Source: Aquabacter sp965279295
Lineage (GTDB): Bacteria; Pseudomonadota; Alphaproteobacteria; Rhizobiales; Xanthobacteraceae
Strand: one strand, 5' to 3'
DNA length: 64,000 bases
NCBI GenBank assembly: GCA_965279295.1
Contig: CBDIHQ010000013.1
Shown here: positions 26,371-34,894 of the stretch, one piece after another
Position numbering within the stretch: the first letter of the stretch is position 1
Layout: each line of letters begins with the position of its first letter
Translations under genes and position numbers: made by a program
The notes under the pieces: generated by a model
What the model saw: the letters and a program-made list of their open reading frames with translations, nothing else
Databases searched by the model: none
What the model was told of the DNA's origin: nothing

Positions 26371-27234
26371 TTGGTCAGCCTCACGATTCGTCACAAGACG
26401 ACCTATCGCTTTCACCGCCCCGTCGCCTTCGGGCCGCACCGCTTGATGCTTCGCCCACGGGAAAGTCGCGACGTTCGAGTGGTGTCCAATGTCATCACCG
26501 TTACGCCGCGTGCGATCGTCACTTGGGCGCACGACATCTTCGGCAACGCCGTTGCGACGGCGTCGTTTGAAGAAGGCGGAGTGAAGCTAGAAATTGCAAG
26601 CCAGACGGAGGTTCAGGCGGAAGCGGTCGCCTGGCCTATTTTCGACATTGCCGCTTCGGCCATTTCCTTCCCATTCCGCTATTCGGACGATGAATGGACA
26701 GACCTTGGCCCCTTGGCGGTCCAGCAGTTTCCGGACCCCACAGGCGGGTTGAACAGCTGGGCGCAGGGTTTTGTTCGCGGCGCGCACACCGACACACTGT
26801 CCCTACTGAAGGATTTGAGCGCAGGCGTTTCGCAGAGGATTAGCTATCAGAGCCGGGAAGAAGTCGGCACGCAGGCACCTCTAGAGACCCTGCATCGCGG
26901 GTGGGGATCGTGCCGCGATTTTGCCGTCCTGTTCGCTGAAGGCTGCCGCAGCCTTGGCTTCGGCGCACGAATTGTGTCGGGCTATCTCTACAATCCGGTC
27001 GGGAGCCTTACGGGGACGGCTGATGCGGGATCGACCCATGCCTGGGCCGAAGTCTTCGTGCCCGGGGCCGGTTGGATCGCCTTCGATCCGACCAACCGTA
27101 GCGTGGGCGGACTAAATTTGATTCCAGTTGCGGTGGTTCGCGACATCCGCCAAGCCATCCCCGTTTCGGGCAGCTTCATTGGAGACAGCGGCGCATTCCA
27201 GAATATGACAGTCGAGGTCCGCGTCGAGAGCTGA
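26371..27234 (+). CDS. Transglutaminase-like cysteine protease family protein
   Basis: A 287-residue cytosolic protein. The N-terminal domain starts in the family fashion (SLTIRHKTTYRFHRPVAFGP), and the catalytic core shows Cys in HRGWGSCRDFAVL, His in STHAWAEVFVPG and Asp in WIAFDPTNRS. The frame extends to TTG at 26314, but the homologous N terminus fits TTG at 26371; neither has a strong ribosome-binding site. It is divergent from the EAL gene and only distantly similar to the protein at 24194. Confidence 0.87.
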   Translation: MVSLTIRHKTTYRFHRPVAFGPHRLMLRPRESRDVRVVSNVITVTPRAIVTWAHDIFGNAVATASFEEGGVKLEIASQTEVQAEAVAWPIFDIAASAISFPFRYSDDEWTDLGPLAVQQFPDPTGGLNSWAQGFVRGAHTDTLSLLKDLSAGVSQRISYQSREEVGTQAPLETLHRGWGSCRDFAVLFAEGCRSLGFGARIVSGYLYNPVGSLTGTADAGSTHAWAEVFVPGAGWIAFDPTNRSVGGLNLIPVAVVRDIRQAIPVSGSFIGDSGAFQNMTVEVRVES

Positions 27235-27592
27235 CCACCAAAGCGCCCTGCGACCTTAATTCTCGCATCGCGCTCGCCCCCTCGAGCCCCGCCAAATTCC
27301 GCGTGAATGCGCCTACGATCAGGTCAGGATAAGACCCGACGGCGTCAGCCGGGCATTCTTATGAATGTTCATCCGGGAAGCTCCGGCTCAGGGTTGGTTG
27401 GTTCGCAACCCCAACGTCTCAGCCAAGCCCTGGATGAACAACCTTCATAGCTTCGCCACTTAGGCCAGGGAGGCATGCGAGATGTGGAGATAAAAGCTTG
27501 GCCAACCGTCTGGCGGTTGGCTTGGCAGTAGTTACCTGATGATGACCACGGCCGCGGCACTTCCGGTCCCGGCCCCGCTAGCAGAGGTTTGC
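27235..27592. other. Intergenic region ahead of the LLM monooxygenase
   Basis: About 360 bases with several short inverted repeats, the clearest at 27501-27521. No gene or known riboswitch recognised. Confidence 0.4.
27501..27521 (+). promoter_or_regulatory. Leader hairpin upstream of the LLM monooxygenase
   Basis: GCCAACCG and CGGTTGGC form a perfect 8-bp stem with a 5-base loop, about 70 bases before the start at 27593. No T tract follows; it could be an operator palindrome or a leader structure. Confidence 0.35.
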
Positions 27593-28921
27593 ATGGCCCA
27601 TCCGCGTCGACTGCATCTAGGCGCCTTCATGCGTCCGGTCAGCATCCACACTGGCGCCTGGCGCTTTCCCGGGGCCTACCCTGACTCAAACTTCAATTTC
27701 AGCCACATCAAGCGGTTCATACAGAAGCTCGAGCACGGCAAATTCGATGCGTTCTTCATGGCCGACCATCTCGCCGTGCTGAACATGCCGGTGGAGGCGC
27801 TCAAGCGCAGCCACACCGTGACGTCGTTCGAGCCATTCACCCTGCTTTCGGCGCTCGCCGGGGTGACTGAGCGCATCGGCCTGATCGCCACCGCCTCGAC
27901 CACCTTCGATGCCCCGTTCCACATCGCCCGGCGTTTCGCCTCGCTGGACCACATCAGCGGCGGACGCGCGGGCTGGAACATCGTCACCACATCCAATCCG
28001 GACGCGGCGCTGAACTTCGGCCTCGACGAACACATGGACCATGGCGAGCGCTACGACCGGGCGCGCGAATTCTACGACGTCGTCACCGGGCTATGGGACA
28101 GCTTCGCCGACGATGCCTTTATCCGCGATCAGGAGAGCGGGCTCTATTTCGACCCAGAGAAAATGCATGTGCTGAACCACAAGGGGGAATACCTCTCGGT
28201 GCGTGGGCCGCTCAATATCGCCCGCCCGGTTCAGGGCTGGCCGGTCATCGTCCAGGCGGGCGCGTCGGACGACGGGCGCCAACTCGCCGCCGAGACTGCG
28301 GAAATGGTGTTCACCGCAGTGAATTCTCTGGAGGCTGGCCGCGCCTTCTATGCCGATGTAAAGGGCCGCATGTCGCGGATCGGGCGCAACCGCGACCATC
28401 TGAAAATCCTGCCGGGCGCGCTGGTGGTGGTGGGCGACAGCCTTGAGGAGGCGCGTGAAAAGCGGGCGCAGTTGGACAGTCTGGTCCACTATGCCAATGC
28501 CATCGGCTCGCTTTCCATCGCGCTTGGGGTCGATGCGTCGGCGTTCGATCCGGAAGGCCCCCTGCCCGACATCCCGGAGACCAACGCCAGCAAGAGCGGA
28601 CGCGACCGCGCCATCGCCCTTGCCAAGCGCGATAACCTCAACGTGCGCCAGCTTGCCCAGCGGCTCGGCGGCTATGGCGGGCTGTCATTTGTGGGCACCG
28701 CACGGAGCATCGCCGACGAGATGGAGGAATGGCTGGTGAGCGAGGGGTCTGATGGCTTCAACATCATGTTCCCCTATCTCCCCGCCGGGCTCGACGATTT
28801 CGTCGACAAGGTCGTGCCCGAACTCCAGCGGCGCGGCATTTTTCGCCAGGATTATGAAGGCACCACCTTGCGCGACCATCTCGGCCTGCCGCGCCCGGAG
28901 AACCGCTTCTTCGTGAAATGA
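27593..28921 (+). CDS. LLM-class FMN-dependent monooxygenase (NtaA/SnaA family)
   Basis: A 442-residue flavin monooxygenase with GAFMRPVSIHTGAWRFPGA, LEHGKFDAFFMADHLAV, LIATASTTFDAPFHIAR, SLDHISGGRAGWNIVT and PELQRRGIFRQDYEG. The start at 27593 has AGAGG upstream; the first ATG of the frame (27539) has none. Unlike the pair at 9.8-12.6 kb it stands alone, without transporter or reductase, and is convergent with the autotransporter gene. Substrate unknown; relatives use sulfonates, aminopolycarboxylates or similar xenobiotics. Confidence 0.92.
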   Translation: MAHPRRLHLGAFMRPVSIHTGAWRFPGAYPDSNFNFSHIKRFIQKLEHGKFDAFFMADHLAVLNMPVEALKRSHTVTSFEPFTLLSALAGVTERIGLIATASTTFDAPFHIARRFASLDHISGGRAGWNIVTTSNPDAALNFGLDEHMDHGERYDRAREFYDVVTGLWDSFADDAFIRDQESGLYFDPEKMHVLNHKGEYLSVRGPLNIARPVQGWPVIVQAGASDDGRQLAAETAEMVFTAVNSLEAGRAFYADVKGRMSRIGRNRDHLKILPGALVVVGDSLEEAREKRAQLDSLVHYANAIGSLSIALGVDASAFDPEGPLPDIPETNASKSGRDRAIALAKRDNLNVRQLAQRLGGYGGLSFVGTARSIADEMEEWLVSEGSDGFNIMFPYLPAGLDDFVDKVVPELQRRGIFRQDYEGTTLRDHLGLPRPENRFFVK

Positions 28922-28949
28922 GCGGCCTCCCAGGGCGAAGCGCCGCTCA
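28919..28949. terminator. Bidirectional hairpin covering both stop codons
   Basis: TGAGCGGC (28919-28926) and GCCGCTCA (28942-28949) form a perfect 8-bp stem. The outermost bases of the stem are the stop codons of the two convergent genes (TGA of the monooxygenase, TGA of the autotransporter on the minus strand). Confidence 0.5.
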
Positions 28950-31907
28950 GAAGTTCCAGGTGACGCTGGCCTTCACCGCGTTCTGCTGAGCGCCGTCGGC
29001 GAGTTCGCCGACATAGGACACGCCCAGCTTCATCGCCGCGTTGACCCGCAGCGCGGCGCCAACATCGAGCAGCACGGAATTGGCGGCCAACGGCACCCCG
29101 GTGACCGAGAAGACGGAACTGGCGATGCCCGAAAATGCCAGGGTCTCCGCGGGCGTCACGTCGCCGAACGCATATTGCCAGGCGACCGAGGCGTGCGGCA
29201 CCAGCACCATCCCGTTGGGCAACGCCACATCGGTGGCGAGCCGCAGGCCGATGGTGGTGTAGCCCACGTCGGAGGTGGCCCCGCCGCTGGTCAGGCCGAC
29301 AGCCGCGCCGGTCTCGGTGAAGCCCTGGGTGTCGAGATGGGCCCAGGCCAGGCCAGCGAAAGGCTCAATGGCGAACGTGCCGAACGCCATGCCGTAGCCC
29401 ACTTCGCCGAACATCTGGAACAGGCCGGCATTGTACTGGCCCTGGGCGATTTCGCTCACGCCGGGGTAAATGACGGTGCGCGTGGTGTCGACCTGGGAGA
29501 GGTTGTAGCTGATGCCGCCGCGCACGCTCCAGGCGCCGAAGCTGCTGCCGACATAAGCAGCGATGAGACCGCTGTCCGCCTGCGCCGAACTCCCCAGAGT
29601 GCTGACCGAGGCGGTGGACTGGGAGTAACCAAGCGCGACGCCCAGATAGGTGTCCGCGCCGATGCGCTTGTCGAAGCCGGCAACCACGCCACCCAGGGTG
29701 GTGCTGACGCTGGAGGCGTTGCTATTGCCGTCGAAGCTGCCCCAGCTGCCATAGCCTTGCGCCCACATGGCGAGGCCCGGAGTCTGCTCATAATTCGTCG
29801 GCGCCTTCACCGCCTTGGCGATGGAAGCGCCGGCGCTGTTCGGCGCCGCTGCCTGTTCGGCGCTGTAGGACAGCCTCTCCGCATTATAGCCGAGCGCACC
29901 CATCGGGCCTGACGTTCCGCCGTAGGACAGCTGGCGCAAGCGGCTGAGCACAGCGTCGCGCGTGAACAGGCCGTCATTGATCAGGGTCGATTGCTCGCTG
30001 GCATGCACTTCGCCCGACAGCATGCCGAGCGCCGGACCGAGTTGGGCCGCGCTCAGGCTATAGAGGCTGTTGAGCGCCACGGCGGTGGGATTGCTCGTGT
30101 TCTGGATGGCGCCGCTGTTGAAGGCGCTGTCCACCGCCCGGCCGGCCGCCGCTTCGTTGGGTGAGAAGCCGGCCTGCAGGGACATCTGCGAGGTCAGGTT
30201 CAGCGACACTTGAGTGCCGGAATAGGCCAGGGAGGCGCCAACATAGCCGGGCAAGCCGGGCGTGGTCAGCGTGGTGAAGGTGCCCGTCGTCCCCTCGGTG
30301 GCGGCGATCAGATTGTACGAGTTCAGCAGCGACGAGGTCAGGAATGGAACCTCCAGCGTGCCGGCGAGTCGCGCCACCCCCGCGATCCCAAACACGTCGT
30401 TGCTGCCGGCGAGCACCCGCATTGAAAGTGTACCCGCGGAGGTCTGGACAAAGGTGCCGCCGAAAAGATGGGTGATCGAGACGCCGGTGCCGCTGACGCC
30501 GAGCCAGCCGCTGTTCTCGAACCGCTTTTCCAGCCCCGCCGTCGCGGCGATGCGCCCATCGATAATCCCGGTGTTCACAATCACGGTGCCGAAGCTGTCG
30601 AGCCCGGTGCGCAAGGCGTCGGCCTGGGCGGGTGCCTGGAGGGTGCCGTAATTCAGGAAGGTGCCGTAGACGCCGTGCAACTCCACCGTCGCGCCGGCGA
30701 TGCCGGTGGCGAGGATACTGCCGGTGTTGGTGTTGGTCAGCACACCATAGGTTTCGCCGCGCATGCCGATGCCGCCGTTGCCGGAGACCTGGATGGTGCC
30801 GCTGTTGATGATGTCGTCGCCCACGCCGCCGGACAAAGCGGCCGCGTTGGTGGCGCCGGATGTCAGCGTTCCAGTGTTGCGCATCGGGTTGTAGATGCCC
30901 TCGATGGTCGCGACATAGCCATTGGGCACAGACGAGCCAGGCAGCAGATAGATGCCGACCACCGTGTCGCCATAAGCCGAGTTCGAGGACACCAGCTCGG
31001 CACCGGGAATGTCGATTTCGTACCAGGTGGGAATGCCCAGCGCGTCCACATGCAGGACGCCGGCGTGGACCTTCAGGTCCGGCGTCACCCAGTCGGCGAC
31101 CATATTGTATTCGCCGGTGCGCCCGGCGCCGGTGATGCCCTCAAGATGGGTGACGATGGCGTCGGGATGATCGTATGTCCGCCAAGTGTCGGTCGTGGTG
31201 TTGTAGAGATAACCGTGCTCGAACCCGATGCCACCACCGGGTCCTACATTGGCGTAGCCGCCGGCAATCATGTTGCCATAAACGCCATAGGCGGTGGTGC
31301 TGACGGCACCGGGCTTGTTGTTGGTGGCGTATGTGCCGGTGGAGATCGTGTAGATCATCGCATTGCCGGTCGCGAGTTGGGTGTCGTAGTTGCCAATCAC
31401 CGTGTCGCCGAACGTGCTGTGGGCGATGGTGAACAGGGTCGGGTTGCCGGACGCGCTGGGGTAGGCCAGCCCGGTCAATTGCTGCCCGGGTGCGGCTGCG
31501 GCGTCATAGAGATAGCTCAGATCATACGGTGAGGAGGCGGTGGTGATGTAGCTGCCCACCGTGCGCAGGACGCCGCCCTGATTGCCGAAGCTCGGCCCGT
31601 AAGGCGAGGAGCCGATGGCGTCGGGATAGTTCACGCCGTTGGCGGTGGCGACGGGCATGGCCGACCACTGATTGGTCATCGTGTTGTAGAGCAGCCCGCC
31701 GGTGGCGGTGGTGCCGGGCACCACATAATTACCGACGATGGTGTTGCCGCGAATGCCGGTGAGGAAGGTGCCCGTCGTCCCGTAATTCAGCGTCGTATAG
31801 GGGGTTTGCGCGTGGGCGCTCGGAGCCAGGCCGCACAGCCCCAGGCCGACAAACGAAAAATAGGCGCAGGAGGACAGCAGGTGCCTGGGATTAGTTGCCT
31901 TTTTCAT
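28947..31907 (-). CDS. Autotransporter (type Va secretion) with repeat-rich passenger
   Basis: A 986-residue protein. A signal peptide ends in APSAHAQ near residue 34. The first passenger part holds four to six degenerate repeats built on a G-(D/N)-T-(V/I)-(V/I)-G-x-Y core and a LYNT-T--W segment, HAF-like. The second part (about 340-480) looks like beta-helix (NSGTIQVSG, NTGSILATG). The C-terminal ~280 residues form the autotransporter barrel, starting near MWAQGYGSWGSFDG and ending in the outer-membrane signature WNF. The barrel inserts with BAM and exports the passenger. No protease triad is evident, so adhesion or biofilm function is more likely than proteolysis. ATG at 31907 and GTG at 31910 are adjacent possible starts. 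Confidence 0.9.
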   Translation of the reverse strand: MKKATNPRHLLSSCAYFSFVGLGLCGLAPSAHAQTPYTTLNYGTTGTFLTGIRGNTIVGNYVVPGTTATGGLLYNTMTNQWSAMPVATANGVNYPDAIGSSPYGPSFGNQGGVLRTVGSYITTASSPYDLSYLYDAAAAPGQQLTGLAYPSASGNPTLFTIAHSTFGDTVIGNYDTQLATGNAMIYTISTGTYATNNKPGAVSTTAYGVYGNMIAGGYANVGPGGGIGFEHGYLYNTTTDTWRTYDHPDAIVTHLEGITGAGRTGEYNMVADWVTPDLKVHAGVLHVDALGIPTWYEIDIPGAELVSSNSAYGDTVVGIYLLPGSSVPNGYVATIEGIYNPMRNTGTLTSGATNAAALSGGVGDDIINSGTIQVSGNGGIGMRGETYGVLTNTNTGSILATGIAGATVELHGVYGTFLNYGTLQAPAQADALRTGLDSFGTVIVNTGIIDGRIAATAGLEKRFENSGWLGVSGTGVSITHLFGGTFVQTSAGTLSMRVLAGSNDVFGIAGVARLAGTLEVPFLTSSLLNSYNLIAATEGTTGTFTTLTTPGLPGYVGASLAYSGTQVSLNLTSQMSLQAGFSPNEAAAGRAVDSAFNSGAIQNTSNPTAVALNSLYSLSAAQLGPALGMLSGEVHASEQSTLINDGLFTRDAVLSRLRQLSYGGTSGPMGALGYNAERLSYSAEQAAAPNSAGASIAKAVKAPTNYEQTPGLAMWAQGYGSWGSFDGNSNASSVSTTLGGVVAGFDKRIGADTYLGVALGYSQSTASVSTLGSSAQADSGLIAAYVGSSFGAWSVRGGISYNLSQVDTTRTVIYPGVSEIAQGQYNAGLFQMFGEVGYGMAFGTFAIEPFAGLAWAHLDTQGFTETGAAVGLTSGGATSDVGYTTIGLRLATDVALPNGMVLVPHASVAWQYAFGDVTPAETLAFSGIASSVFSVTGVPLAANSVLLDVGAALRVNAAMKLGVSYVGELADGAQQNAVKASVTWNF

Positions 31908-32062
31908 CACAAACCAAGCCTATTTTTCAACGCAACAATCCAACTCACTAGCAGAGCCGTGGACGGGCGCCAGCCGAAGTGGCGCGGATTCGTCTCGAAT
32001 GAGGAGGGCTCTTGTAGAACGAGCGCCTGCGTGATCTTTTAAACACAGTGGAGATGTAAAAT

Positions 32063-32085
32063 AATGGCTATGCGGCCATTTTTTT
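32063..32085. terminator. Intrinsic terminator, T tract on the plus strand
   Basis: AATGGC/GCCATT stem (32063-32068 with 32075-32080) followed by five further T residues. It is 70 bases beyond the minus-strand lytic transglycosylase stop and also reads ATTTTAC on that strand, so it can serve that gene. Confidence 0.5.
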
Positions 32086-32153
32086 CCATTGCATCTCATC
32101 TTCGGGATGCATGCATCGCACCCTGCTCCCGGCGAAGAGCTTAACCTTGACCG

Positions 32154-33392
32154 CTATCGCGCCGTGCTCATCGACTGCAACACGGCCTCGCTCGGCCAGC
32201 AATCCACCTTCAGCCCTGCGGACTTCTGGTAGGCCCCCAGCGCGGCGCGGGTGAGCATTCCGGCCTTGCCGTCGATCTTGTCCTTGTAGAGACCGGCGCG
32301 CGTCAAATGCTTCTGCATCGCCTCCACCGATTTCGTGCGGAGCTGCGTCGAGGCCGACCAGGGTGTTGCGAAGGGCTGCGGGTTTTCCATACGGTCGGAC
32401 ATATGGCCGACGAACAGCACGTAGAGATCGGAAAAATTATATTCCTTGAGCACGAAATAATTCTTCGTGGTGAGGAATGAGGGACCATAGATGCCCTCCG
32501 GTTGCAGCAGCGATGCCGGCTGCGCCTGCTCGGCGGCCGAAATCGGCTGCACCGGCACAAAGCCCGCGCGCAGCCAGTCGCTGATCGGCCTCTGGACCTC
32601 CGGCACGCCCATGGTGCAGTCGACATTTGCGGGCGCGCGCACCTCATAGGCCCAGCGCACGCCGGGCTGCCACCCCTTGTCGGCAAGCTGCTTGGCGGCG
32701 GATGCCAGCGCATCCGGCACCGAGGTCCAGATATCGACGCGGCCATTGCCTTCGAGATCGACGCCATGCGCGTAATAGTCGGACGGCAGGAACTGGGTCA
32801 GGCCCGTGGCGCCGGCCCAGGAGGACAGAAACGCCTTTCGCGCCACCGTGCCTTCATCGAGGATCTTCAGCGCCAGAATGAATTCCGTGCGGTACTGGTC
32901 CTTGCGGCGGCCGACATAGGCTTGGGTGGCCACCACACGCAGCGTATCGTAGCGGTTAGTGTAGCGGCCATAATCGGTCTCGCGGCCCCAGATCGCCAGG
33001 ACCACGCTCGCCGGCACGCCGAATTGCGCCTCGATGCGCTCCAGCGCGGCGCGATGCTTCTGCATCAGCCGCTGCCCCTCGCTGGCGAGGCGCGCGATGG
33101 TCGTTTCCTTGACGTAGTCCGCAGGCACCTGCACGAACTCGGCCTGAGACGATGCACCTGTTACAGGACGCCCAGGCAACGCCAGATCGGGCAGCTTATA
33201 ATCCGGTTCAAGGCCGCGCGTTTCGCGCTCGAACGTTTCGCGCGAAACACCGGCCGCCTGCGCCTCCGGCCAGAGCGACGCGATGAACTGGGTGAAGGCG
33301 GCGTCCGCTGCGCGGGCGGGGGCCTGAAAGGCCAGAGCCAGCAGCAGCGCGAACGCGATGGCGCGGAAACCTGATCGCAAGGAACCGCTCAC
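32154..33392 (-). CDS. Lytic murein transglycosylase (MltB-like) with C-terminal peptidoglycan-binding domain
   Basis: The product has a signal peptide (AIAFALLLALAFQAPARA). A slt35/MltB-like catalytic domain follows, containing AIWGRETDYGRY (catalytic Glu context) and SSWAGATGLTQFLPSDYY. A C-terminal PG_binding_1 domain ends it (LTRAGLYKDKIDGKAGMLTRAALGAYQ). It cleaves peptidoglycan to 1,6-anhydromuropeptides in the periplasm. The frame is open to 33476; GTG at 33392, just ahead of the signal peptide, is preferred because the extra N terminus is proline/arginine-rich and unlike a leader. Confidence 0.9.
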   Translation of the reverse strand: MSGSLRSGFRAIAFALLLALAFQAPARAADAAFTQFIASLWPEAQAAGVSRETFERETRGLEPDYKLPDLALPGRPVTGASSQAEFVQVPADYVKETTIARLASEGQRLMQKHRAALERIEAQFGVPASVVLAIWGRETDYGRYTNRYDTLRVVATQAYVGRRKDQYRTEFILALKILDEGTVARKAFLSSWAGATGLTQFLPSDYYAHGVDLEGNGRVDIWTSVPDALASAAKQLADKGWQPGVRWAYEVRAPANVDCTMGVPEVQRPISDWLRAGFVPVQPISAAEQAQPASLLQPEGIYGPSFLTTKNYFVLKEYNFSDLYVLFVGHMSDRMENPQPFATPWSASTQLRTKSVEAMQKHLTRAGLYKDKIDGKAGMLTRAALGAYQKSAGLKVDCWPSEAVLQSMSTAR

Positions 33393-33563
33393 GCTTTGAT
33401 TTCTGAATGATGCATGCCGGACGCTAACACACGGCGGCGCTGGCGGGAACGCGCTGCGCCTGCCCGTGCGAGGCATCGCAAAGACTTACCTTGTCCTAAG
33501 GCCCGCTTGAGGAAACTCTCTGCGGCCTCGCTTGTTGTGTGCCTGCAACAAGCGGAGGTGACG

Positions 33564-34679
33564 ATGTCGGCCAGCGCATGGGCCCGGACCACATGGCGCC
33601 TGATTTTTTGGGGCTCCATCGTCGCGGCTGTCTCCTTCGAGCCCAGGCGGCAGCGCATGCCCCGCGATAGGGAAACCCACCCGCATGAGCCTGACGAAGA
33701 TGGCTTGTCCGCTTCCCCAGGAGAGGCTCTCCGTCAGCAGGGCCGAGGGCGCAATGCCTCGACACCGGTGCATATTCCCGCCCTGGGCTGGCGCGATATC
33801 CTGCTGCGAACATTCAAGGAATTCTTCGCCGACCGCGTTCTCAGCCTTGCAGCCGGGGTGACGTTCTACGCCCTGCTTGCGGTCTTTCCCGCCATCAGCG
33901 CACTCATCTCCTTGTATGGGTTATTCCTCGATCCCACCGTACTGCGCGAGCAATTGGACGCTGCGTCCTGGGTCCTGCCATCCGGGGCGATCGAGGTGAT
34001 GCGCGACCAGGCGCTACGCGTCATGGCGCACGGGTCGGCCACTCTCAGCTTCAGCTTCGCTATAAGCCTGGGCGTCGCGCTCTGGAGCGCCAATGCGGGC
34101 ACCAAGGCCATGATCGAGGCGCTGAATATCGCCTATGAAGAAAATGAGAGCCGGTCGTTCGTCACGCTCACGCTGCTGACGCTCGGCTTCACCCTGGCCG
34201 CCATTGTGTTCGCGGGCGTTGCACTGGCGGCGGTGGTCGCGCTTCCGATCGTCCTGAAGCTGCTTTATCTCGACACTGGCACCGAATGGCTGATTTCGCT
34301 GCTGCGCTGGCCCTTGCTCGCGATCGCCGTCGCCGGGGTGATCACGATCGTCTACCGGTACGGCCCCTGCCGCGAGCACGCCAAATGGAAATGGGCGAGC
34401 CTGGGCAGCTTGGTGGCAGCGGTTCTCTGGTTGGCGGTCTCGGCTGGGTTTTCCTGGTACGTGAGCCACTTCGGCACTTACAACGAGGCCTATGGCTCGC
34501 TTGGCGCCGTGGTGGGCTTCATGACCTGGATGTGGCTCTCCATCACCGTCATCCTGCTGGGCGCCGAACTGAACGCCGAGATCGAGCATCAGACCGCCGT
34601 GGACACCACGACAGGTCCGGCCCTGCCGATGGGTGCGCGCGGCGCACGCATGGCGGACACCCTCGGGGCGCCGCAATAG
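33564..34679 (+). CDS. YihY/virulence factor BrkB family inner-membrane protein
   Basis: A 371-residue protein with a hydrophilic N terminus of about 90 residues and then six membrane segments. Family motifs are FFADRVLSLAAGVTFYALLAVFPAISALISLYGL, cut here into RVLSLAAGVTFYALLAVFPA and its continuation, and SLGAVVGFMTWMWLSITVILLGAELNAEIEH at the end (GAELNAEIEH is characteristic). The start at 33564 has a perfect GGAGGTG. The role of the family is unresolved (it was once misassigned as ribonuclease BN). It is divergent from the lytic transglycosylase. Confidence 0.9.
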   Translation: MSASAWARTTWRLIFWGSIVAAVSFEPRRQRMPRDRETHPHEPDEDGLSASPGEALRQQGRGRNASTPVHIPALGWRDILLRTFKEFFADRVLSLAAGVTFYALLAVFPAISALISLYGLFLDPTVLREQLDAASWVLPSGAIEVMRDQALRVMAHGSATLSFSFAISLGVALWSANAGTKAMIEALNIAYEENESRSFVTLTLLTLGFTLAAIVFAGVALAAVVALPIVLKLLYLDTGTEWLISLLRWPLLAIAVAGVITIVYRYGPCREHAKWKWASLGSLVAAVLWLAVSAGFSWYVSHFGTYNEAYGSLGAVVGFMTWMWLSITVILLGAELNAEIEHQTAVDTTTGPALPMGARGARMADTLGAPQ

Positions 34680-34801
34680 GCCCCATCCCGTCCCCGCCGA
34701 CGACACGGCTACATCCCCGCAAAGTGATCTCGCAGACAACAATTGTAGTCAAAAAATACACTTTTATACCAAACCACCACGGCAGCATTGACCGCCAATA
34801 C

Positions 34802-34816
34802 TGGCATGCCACTTGC
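34802..34816 (+). promoter_or_regulatory. Sigma-54 (RpoN) promoter, near-consensus
   Basis: TGGCATGCCACTTGC matches the -24/-12 consensus TGGCACG-N4-TTGC at all fixed positions except one (T for C at position 6), with correct GG/GC spacing. Transcription would start near 34828, about 65 bases before the GTG start of the receptor gene. AT-rich DNA at 34735-34775 upstream could hold the enhancer site. Confidence 0.7.
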
Positions 34817-34894
34817 GGAAGCAGGAACGTCGATGTTGGCCTCGGGGTAATCCTTGGCCGCATCCGCCAAAAGAACATCTTTGGAGGATCTGCC

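Noticed and set aside
30468..31532. 354-codon plus-strand frame opposite the autotransporter
   Set aside because: Shadow of the repeat-rich passenger; no start signal and no domain.
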